DNA of 19,613 nucleotides from Candidatus Heimdallarchaeota archaeon (GTDB lineage Archaea > Asgardarchaeota > Njordarchaeia > Njordarchaeales > JAMOTR01): the NCBI GenBank assembly GCA_027068385.1, contig JAMOTR010000084.1, positions 1 through 19,613 on the forward strand, written 5' to 3'. The stretch's first letter is position 1; each line of letters opens with the position of its first letter. The notes below the pieces were generated by a model. That model had not been told where the DNA came from and ran no database searches. It saw only the letters and a program-made list of their open reading frames with translations. Both the position numbers and the translations under genes were made by a program. Of the stretch, positions 14,843-19,613 are shown piece by piece.

Positions 14843-15073
14843 TCAAGAGCGTTCCTCAATCCTCAACGCTCCTACGGGGCACGCGGTAGCACAGAAGCCA
14901 CACATGATACATTCGTTAGGATCGGTGATCACGATCTGATGGTCGCGCACGATGAGGAGGCCTTTGGGGCACACGGCTCCGCACGCTTCACAGAGGCCAC
15001 AGAGTTCCTTATCGTACACTAATACTTTCTTTAACCTCTCGCTCTCCGCGAACACCACGATTTCTCTCTGCAT
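14843..15073 (-). CDS. 2[4Fe-4S] ferredoxin
   Basis: The 76-residue protein has a 23-residue beta lead (EIVVFAESERLKKVLVYD) and two cluster motifs, CGLCEACGAVCPKG and CIMCGFCATACPVG, each CxxCxxCxxxCP. All eight Cys are present, so it should carry two [4Fe-4S] clusters for low-potential electron transfer in the cytoplasm. GGAG at 15079-15082 is a well-placed ribosome-binding site for ATG 15073. It has no CGG and no CGA, and ends TGA. It stands between a basic Gly/Trp-rich protein and a glycosyltransferase, a combination I cannot explain. Confidence 0.93.
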   Translation of the reverse strand: MQREIVVFAESERLKKVLVYDKELCGLCEACGAVCPKGLLIVRDHQIVITDPNECIMCGFCATACPVGALRIEERS

Positions 15074-15096
15074 TTCAGCTCCAGGATTTTAGTAAG

Positions 15097-15102
15097 AAAA
15101 AA
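15097..15102 (-). terminator. T6 tract after the Gly/Trp-rich basic gene
   Basis: TTTTTT on the minus strand, three bases after the CGA at 15106-15108, before the ferredoxin ribosome-binding site. Confidence 0.35.
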
Positions 15103-15105
15103 CCA

Positions 15106-15435
15106 TCGGACCCGAATCCGCCCCACTATGCGTCCTCCGTAGCTGAGCCGTACTTTAGCCCCGCGTCCGGTCATCACGTAGTTCGCGGGCTCAAGTAGCT
15201 TAAGGTCGGGAACGTCCTCCCGAAGTATACCGATCGTCTGACCATTGTATATGATCGGTATGCGCGTCTGACCCCGCTTATTAGTGAACGGTATGCCCTT
15301 AGTAGCCTGAGCTAGTATGTTCTTAGCGGCGGTTACATAATCCTGAGGGACGTTTCCCCGAAGGGTACCGCTCACGCGCCGACCGGGCCCCATAGGGCCT
15401 CCAAAACCTCTACGACGTCTACCCCGACCGGGCAT
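15106..15435 (-). CDS. Basic Gly-rich protein of unknown function
   Basis: The 109-residue protein starts with a Gly/Arg-rich arm (GRGRRRRGFGGPMGPG, with CGG at residues 4 and 18), then NVPQDYVTAAKNILAQATKG, RIPIIYNGQTIGILxEDVPDLKLLEP and a beta-rich end (GAKVxLSYGGRIVGxIxV). Eight CGG codons would make it Trp-rich (about 7 percent). I know no matching family. CGA 15106-15108 is taken as stop; the next conventional stop (15031) would force a 43-base overlap with the ferredoxin and add an unrelated tail. A TATA box 26 bases before ATG 15435 indicates a leaderless mRNA. First gene of an operon with the ferredoxin and glycosyltransferase. Confidence 0.68.
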
Positions 15436-15456
15436 ACTATCGATATCTAAAAGATG

Positions 15457-15465
15457 TATTTAAAT
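15457..15465 (-). promoter_or_regulatory. TATA box for the minus-strand ferredoxin operon
   Basis: ATTTAAATA is centred 26 bases before ATG 15435, exactly the leaderless spacing. Confidence 0.6.
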
Positions 15466-15477
15466 GAATTTGAGATT

Positions 15478-15494
15478 TCGCGAACAGATCGCGA
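15478..15494. repeat. Two TCGCGA sites one helical turn apart
   Basis: TCGCGA occurs at 15478-15483 and 15489-15494, centres 11 bp apart, between the divergent promoters of aglB and the ferredoxin operon. Each site is itself palindromic. A dimeric regulator could bind here. Confidence 0.35.
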
Positions 15495-15502
15495 CCCTTC
15501 TG

Positions 15503-15510
15503 TATATAAA
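15503..15510 (+). promoter_or_regulatory. TATA box of aglB
   Basis: TATATAAA is centred 25 bases before ATG 15531 but only 13 before ATG 15519. It therefore points to 15531 as start of both transcript and protein. Confidence 0.6.
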
Positions 15511-15530
15511 CCGCTCAGATGGTTGGTAAA

Positions 15531-17600
15531 ATGGAAATTTCGAAGCGCATAGCTAAATTTCGGACCGTTTCGAAGAAATTCCGGAGCGAGCTATCGGCTA
15601 CGGTCTACAGATACCTCACTCTAATCGGTATAATGATCCTAGCGTTCGCGGTGAGGATGTTGCCGTATGTAGCTAATGGGCTTGATCTCCTAAGAGGATA
15701 CGACCCTCGGATGCAGTACCGTGCCGCTAAGATAATATTAGACAAGGGGATCATCGGGTACATCTTATATTATGATACGATGTCCCGGTACCCTCGGGGC
15801 CGCGAACTAGGGAGCACTAGCTACATAGGGATCCCCATATCTGGAGTCATCGTGTATAAGATACTCACCGCTCTGGGGATACACGTATCCCTACAGCAAG
15901 CGTGCGCGATCACGCCCGTGATCTTCGGTACGTTTACGGTCCTCGCCATGTATTTACTCACGCGCGAGCTCACGAACGAGCGCGCCGCATTATTCGCGGC
16001 CTTCCTCATAGCCGTTCTACCCGGACACATCAGGCGTACGATATACGGGTTCTTCGACGATGAGGCTCTAGGCGTGTTGATGCTCCTATTAACCTTACGG
16101 CTGTTCCTCATAGCCTATAAGCGCTCCTCCGCTAAGGCGGCTTTCCTAGGGATGCTCACGATGACGGTTCTCGCGATGACCCGGGGAGCGTTTAGGCTCG
16201 TATACGCGCTCTTAGCTATATACGCCGTCCTACTACTCATCCTCGGTCGCTCCCCTACGAGGATCATCGTGCCGTATACGATCGTCGTCATGGGCTCCAT
16301 GAGCCTAGCTATGACGCTACCTAGAGTAGGAGCTAAGGTATTAGGGGAACCCTTCAACGTGATCGCCCTAGCCCTTATACCGTTCATGGCCCTATACGCG
16401 ATCGTAGAGGAGTATCGGATATCCATGGGTAAGGCCTCTAGGCGCAAGTTCATCCTATATTCTATTATAGGAGTAGCCGTCATAGTCGCGGTCGTAGCCG
16501 TATTAAGCTACTACGGGATGCTTCCTAAGTACGCGGGTAAGTTCTTAGGGACGATACTACCGTTCCTGAGGACCGAGGAGAAGAGCCCGTTGTTCCAGAG
16601 CGTATCGGAGCACCAGCCTACGACGCGGGCGAACATATACACCTCTATCTACCTCACGATCTTCTTCATACCCCTCGCGGTATACTATATCCTACAGGGA
16701 GAGCGCGACGAGGACGTATTCATGTTCATACTCCTCGTCGTAGGCCTGTACGTAATCGGTAACATGGCGCGTCTAGCCCTAATAGGTACTCCGTTCCTCG
16801 TCGTCGTCACCGCTTACGCTATGGACCGCTTCCTCATACCCTTCGGACGCGCAATACGTGGAGCCATGGCATACGCGTCGTCCGCTTACTTACGCATCCG
16901 TCGCGCCCCCAAGACTCATCTAGCTTTAGCTTACATCGTCGTAGCCTCCGTCCTAGCCGTCTCCGCTTACTACGGAATACACGACGCTTATCACGCTCTA
17001 TCCCCTCACGAGATGGTGCTCGGGACGGAGCCCGGAAGATACCGGGACGATCGGAGGCAGGCTTTAGAGCGGTTGCGCGAGCACGGAGGACCTACCACCG
17101 TAGTGGTATCGCGGCGGGATTATGGATATCGGATCACGGTCCTAGGTAACTCCACGTCGGTGATCGATAACGGTACGCTGAACTCGACTCAGATCGGAAT
17201 GATAGCTCGGGCGTTCCTCATGGACGAATACAGGGCGCGGCAGGTCTTCAGGATGTTTAACGTAAAGTACGTCGTGGTGATGTACGGAGGAGGATATCTA
17301 CAGATAAGCGACATCGCTAAGAGCTACGCTATGATGATCATCGCTCAGAAGTACGCCCCGCGGCCCGGTGTGACCGTAGATAAGTACTACGATAAGATCG
17401 CGGGAAGGTTCACGGACGAATTCCGGAAGACCACGCTATATAAGCTCTGTACTTATCGTCTCGATAACACCGTCACCCAAATATTAACGCACTATCCGCA
17501 GACCTCAGGCGCTCGTCCCGCGGGACCGTTGCTCTACTTCCACGAGGTATTCACATCCGATAATAACGTAGTTAGAATCTATCAAGTAGCCTCTCGGTGA
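15531..17600 (+). CDS. aglB: Oligosaccharyltransferase AglB/STT3
   Basis: AglB moves lipid-linked glycan to Asn of NxS/T sequons outside the membrane. The 689-residue protein has about 11-13 helices up to residue 480 and a C-terminal outer domain. Catalytic features: first Asp motif GYDPxMQYR (D58), the second FFDDEALG (176-178), the TIXE-type SVSEHQPTTx (E360), and the sequon-binding WWDYG at 528-532. The last reads SRRDYGYRI under the standard code, where all three Arg are CGG. Other CGG codons sit at SxYPxGR, MTxGAF, HQPTTx, DDxRQALExLRE and EFxKTTLYKL, all usual Trp sites. About 19 CGG, no TGG, no CGA. ATG 15531 fits the TATA box. It ends TGA followed by T6. Confidence 0.95.
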   Translation: MEISKRIAKFRTVSKKFRSELSATVYRYLTLIGIMILAFAVRMLPYVANGLDLLRGYDPRMQYRAAKIILDKGIIGYILYYDTMSRYPRGRELGSTSYIGIPISGVIVYKILTALGIHVSLQQACAITPVIFGTFTVLAMYLLTRELTNERAALFAAFLIAVLPGHIRRTIYGFFDDEALGVLMLLLTLRLFLIAYKRSSAKAAFLGMLTMTVLAMTRGAFRLVYALLAIYAVLLLILGRSPTRIIVPYTIVVMGSMSLAMTLPRVGAKVLGEPFNVIALALIPFMALYAIVEEYRISMGKASRRKFILYSIIGVAVIVAVVAVLSYYGMLPKYAGKFLGTILPFLRTEEKSPLFQSVSEHQPTTRANIYTSIYLTIFFIPLAVYYILQGERDEDVFMFILLVVGLYVIGNMARLALIGTPFLVVVTAYAMDRFLIPFGRAIRGAMAYASSAYLRIRRAPKTHLALAYIVVASVLAVSAYYGIHDAYHALSPHEMVLGTEPGRYRDDRRQALERLREHGGPTTVVVSRRDYGYRITVLGNSTSVIDNGTLNSTQIGMIARAFLMDEYRARQVFRMFNVKYVVVMYGGGYLQISDIAKSYAMMIIAQKYAPRPGVTVDKYYDKIAGRFTDEFRKTTLYKLCTYRLDNTVTQILTHYPQTSGARPAGPLLYFHEVFTSDNNVVRIYQVASR

Positions 17601-17606
17601 GTTTTT
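17601..17606 (+). terminator. T-tract after aglB
   Basis: Right after the TGA the strand reads GTTTTTTGC, a likely termination signal before the next gene. Confidence 0.4.
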
Positions 17607-17628
17607 TGCTAGACGTGAAGATATCTTT

Positions 17629-18144
17629 ATGCTCGGGATTAACGAGATCGACCGTAAGTTAAAGCCTAGGGGGTTCGTGCTCATAGAGACCGAGACGAGC
17701 TTTTCACATGAGGCATTAATCCGTAAGATCCTCTCGGACGATTCCACTTTAGTATACTTAGATGGGCCCCAAAAGTTAGGGGAGGAGTTATACGGAAAGA
17801 AGCCCGTAGGGGAGACGTTCTTCTTCGACGTGATAGCCGGCAAGGAGTTCCCGAAGCCCGTTATAGTTTCCTTAACGAGCGTCTTCTATATGCCGCGTAA
17901 GGCTAAGATCGAGAGGCCTGAGGAAATACTATTCTTCCTCGGACACCTGAGGCTTAAGTATAAGGACTCCATATCCGTCGGGCTCATACACTACGATGCC
18001 GTTCCGGAGAAGTTCTCAAACCTATTAGAGATTAACGCGGACGTGGCCTTACGTATACATCCGATGGGAAAGAAGGCCGTAGCGATAGTGAGGCGTCATA
18101 AGGTTCCTCAGCTCGTGGGGGAGACTATAGAGTTCACGCTACGA
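17629..18144 (+). CDS. Degenerate RecA/KaiC-like protein
   Basis: The 171-residue product looks like a RecA-superfamily fold without its nucleotide site. It opens with GINEIDRKLKPRGFVLIETE, matching the G-I-xELD...RGsxvLIeG start of KaiC/RadA relatives, but the Walker A Gly-Lys-Ser/Thr is replaced by TSFSHEAL. Later strands (TLVYLDG; PVIVSLTS; SVGLIHYDAV; ADVALRIHP; KAVAIVRRHKVPQ) follow the usual order. It probably has a structural or regulatory role. CGA 18142-18144 comes after TIEFTL, a natural end of the fold. The frame continues without a conventional stop to 18402 as a helical region treated here as a separate gene; a 257-residue fusion is the alternative. Confidence 0.6.
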
Positions 18145-18156
18145 CGTGAGCGGAGT

Positions 18157-18402
18157 ATGGTACGGGACCTAATAGAAGAGGCGCGCGAGAGGCCGGAGAG
18201 GATAAAGGAGATACTGAAGGCGCTTGAGGGTAAGAGCGTAGAGAGGAGCGTGATAAACGCTCTCAAGGACCTGCTGCCGGCCTTAAAGGATAAGGACGAG
18301 GAGTATTACGGGAGGCTCGTGGAGTTCCTAAAGAGGCACGGTGTGTCGATAGAGGAGATCGAGGCGTGCGTGGAAGAAAACATCGAAGAGTACGAGCGTT
18401 GA
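18157..18402 (+). CDS. Small helical charged protein (or C-terminal part of the RecA-like gene)
   Basis: If CGA 18142 is a stop, a new frame opens at ATG 18157 and encodes 81 residues: three or four charged helices (LIEEARERPERIKEILKALEG; SVINALKDLLPALKDKDEEYYGRL; SIEEIEACVEENIEEYER). The bases GTGAG at 18146-18150 could serve as its ribosome-binding site. It is in the same frame as the preceding gene, 12 bases after it, so fusion or read-through cannot be excluded. No family recognised. Its last 20 bases overlap the end of FAU-1 on the other strand. It ends TGA. Confidence 0.5.
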   Translation: MVRDLIEEARERPERIKEILKALEGKSVERSVINALKDLLPALKDKDEEYYGRLVEFLKRHGVSIEEIEACVEENIEEYER

Positions 18403-19613
18403 GCCTCTCGATCAAGTTTTTAGCTACCTCCATAGCTTTCTCGTATAACTCCCTAGAGATGAGGCCGCGATCGAGCCGGGATTCGAGCTCTTCCACGTCT
18501 ATGATCCTCGGTTCCTCCCCGCTCCTCATCACCACGTCCACGTACAAGTCCGTATAGCGTATCACCCCGGGCATGAACTCCGGAGGAGTGTTTACGTTCG
18601 CGTAGATTCCCTTAAGCGTCCCGTCCTTGCTATAATATTCGTGTATCACGTACCGCTCCCCGGGATAGACGCGCGTGATCGCGTAATCTCCAGGCTCTAT
18701 AGGCATATTTAATCCGTCGTACGTCCCTCTTCCGGAGAGCTCCCTATATAACGTAATATGTTCACCGCGCGATACGATCCTGGCTCCTTTGATCCTTATC
18801 TCCGCACCGTCGGGCTTCCTATGTACTATCGTTACCCCGTCCTTCTCTAAAGCGTACGCCTTCATGGCCTTCTCTAGCGATTCCCTATCGTTCGTGATCT
18901 CTAGAGCCTTCTCCAATACGTCCACAGCGGGAGATAAGTCGCTCTCTACGTACCTAGAGGCGGACTTCCGCGCGTGATGCCCCGTTACCGTGGGTATCAC
19001 CTTATCGCGTATCTTATCTAACAAGTACCTATCGGCCGTGGAGAGGTAGAAGAACGTGACGCGCTCTCCCTCATAGATGATATCGCCCACGTCACCGTCC
19101 GTCGAGAGGATCCTCTCTAGCCTCTCCACGAGCTCCTTAAGCTCGGCCACGAGCTTATCGGGCGTGGCGTACTCCGCGGAGGAGCGCCGGTGAACCGTAT
19201 ATTCTTTCGGAAGGTTCCTCGCTAAATCTATGAGGAACCGCCTCTTCGATTCGTCCTTGATGTGCTTGCTCACGCTCGGGGCCTCCCTGGACTTAAACAC
19301 GCGCGCGTAGCGGCCTATGATCCCGGGCGTTACATCGATGAAGAACTTATCGCTTACGGTAGTGGGCGGGATTCTTATTCTAAATACCCTCTTCTCGCCC
19401 TCCTTTAGAGGAACGCTCGTCCTTATTATCGTCCTTCCGAAGCCCAGGTCTATCAAATAACCGGAGCGTACCTTCTCGAGTACCTTACCTATCACTAAGG
19501 CGTTCGCCCCTATCTTAGACTCCACCACGCCCGAGTACTTTAGTACGCTCTTTAGCGCGTTCACGACCTTCCTCTGAGGCTCCGGAAAGCCTATTATTAC
19601 GAGTTTCTCCGGG
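18383..19613 (-). CDS. FAU-1 family RNase E/G-like RNA-binding protein (partial, 5' end outside window)
   Basis: FAU-1 proteins bind AU-rich RNA and have RNase E/G-like and DUF402 parts; roles in rRNA processing have been proposed. The frame is open at the right edge (PEKLVIIGFPEPQRKVV...), so roughly the first 60 residues are missing; GTG 19564 is therefore not a real start. Order: S1-like segment (VIGKVLEKVRSGYLIDLGFG), KEYTVHxRSSAEYA, IPTVTGHHAxKSAS, then DUF402: YDGLNMPIEPGDYAITRVYPGExYVIHEYYSKDG, NVNTPPEF, YTDLYVDVV and GLISRELYEKAMEV. The x sites are CGG; HWRSSA and GEWYVIH are Trp in relatives. CGA 18383-18385 follows IERLNARTL where relatives end; the next stop (18263) adds a Pro/Ser/Arg tail read from the antisense strand. 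Confidence 0.88.

Noticed and set aside
15519..15530. ATG 15519 as aglB start
   Set aside because: Only 13 bases from the TATA centre; ATG 15531 has the normal spacing.
17112..17132. AglB as an inactive paralogue or pseudogene with WW changed to RR
   Set aside because: The same Trp-to-CGG pattern appears in unrelated genes (eL31, fibrillarin, DUF123, FAU-1), so a gene-specific decay does not explain it.
19562..19564. GTG 19564 as the FAU-1 start
   Set aside because: The frame stays open and protein-like to the window edge, matching the upstream part of the family, so the real start is outside.
3..19613. Sequencing error turning T to C in TGA and TGG
   Set aside because: The effect follows reading frames on both strands. 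Out-of-frame TGA and TGG are common, and TGA stops and six TGG codons remain.

Overview
The window is a dense stretch of an archaeal genome, probably from a thermophilic lineage. The supporting genes are archaeal: Nop5 with fibrillarin, RNA polymerase Rpo7 with Spt4, ribosomal proteins eL31 and eS8, A-type ATPase subunit D, archaeal dephospho-CoA kinase (DUF359), the AglB oligosaccharyltransferase and the FAU-1 RNase E/G-like protein. TATA boxes lie about 25 bases from leaderless starts, and the tRNA stems are very GC-rich. A TACK-type or korarchaeal relative is possible, but I cannot place it further.

The most important observation is about the genetic code, not any single gene. (1) Under the standard code almost every protein here lacks tryptophan (6 in-frame TGG in about 5,700 residues), while in-frame CGG (about 110 by hand count) falls on positions where the families have conserved Trp. 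Examples are the WWDYG motif of AglB, the PRWRRAK and AIWxRG motifs of eL31, EYRxW of fibrillarin, WHIDY of DUF123 and HWRSSA of FAU-1. CGG therefore appears to encode Trp. (2) In-frame CGA does not occur inside the recognisable domains. It occurs at the C-terminal ends of 11 genes, often followed by a T-tract, twice in tandem with TAA or TAG, and once in two convergent genes whose ends then lie 2 bp apart. CGA therefore appears to be a stop codon. Together, CGR is read as UGR, while CGC, CGT, AGA and AGG remain Arg. Gene ends below use CGA as stop where it applies, and the next conventional stop is noted.

Layout. 1-2546: tail of an unknown gene, then nop5, fibrillarin and a small hypothetical gene. 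2565-4396: class V aminotransferase, a small membrane protein, and a convergent ArsR-type regulator. 4438-6822: dephospho-CoA kinase, atpD and an amidohydrolase in an overlapping operon. 6825-8415 (minus): tRNA-Ser(GGA), rpo7, spt4, pcm. 8450-10306 (minus): an operon of a Cys-rich protein, a 42-residue membrane peptide, a NapH-like polyferredoxin and a PAP2-like membrane protein, preceded by a perfect 16-bp palindrome. 10421-11092: a secreted, membrane-anchored protein with an acidic Ca-binding-like loop. 11179-12709 (minus): tRNA-Ala(GGC), DUF123 and an HDAC-family deacetylase. 12828-13648: eL31, eS8. 13734-15435 (minus): a basic Gly/Trp-rich protein, a 2[4Fe-4S] ferredoxin and a glycosyltransferase, divergent from aglB (15531-17600). 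17629-18402: a degenerate RecA/KaiC-like protein and a small helical protein. 18383-19613 (minus): FAU-1, cut by the window edge.

The genes are mostly translation, RNA modification and protein glycosylation functions. The accessory part is the redox operon at 8450-10306. There is no gene-free stretch over 300 bases, and I saw no CRISPR array, insertion sequence or other mobile element.
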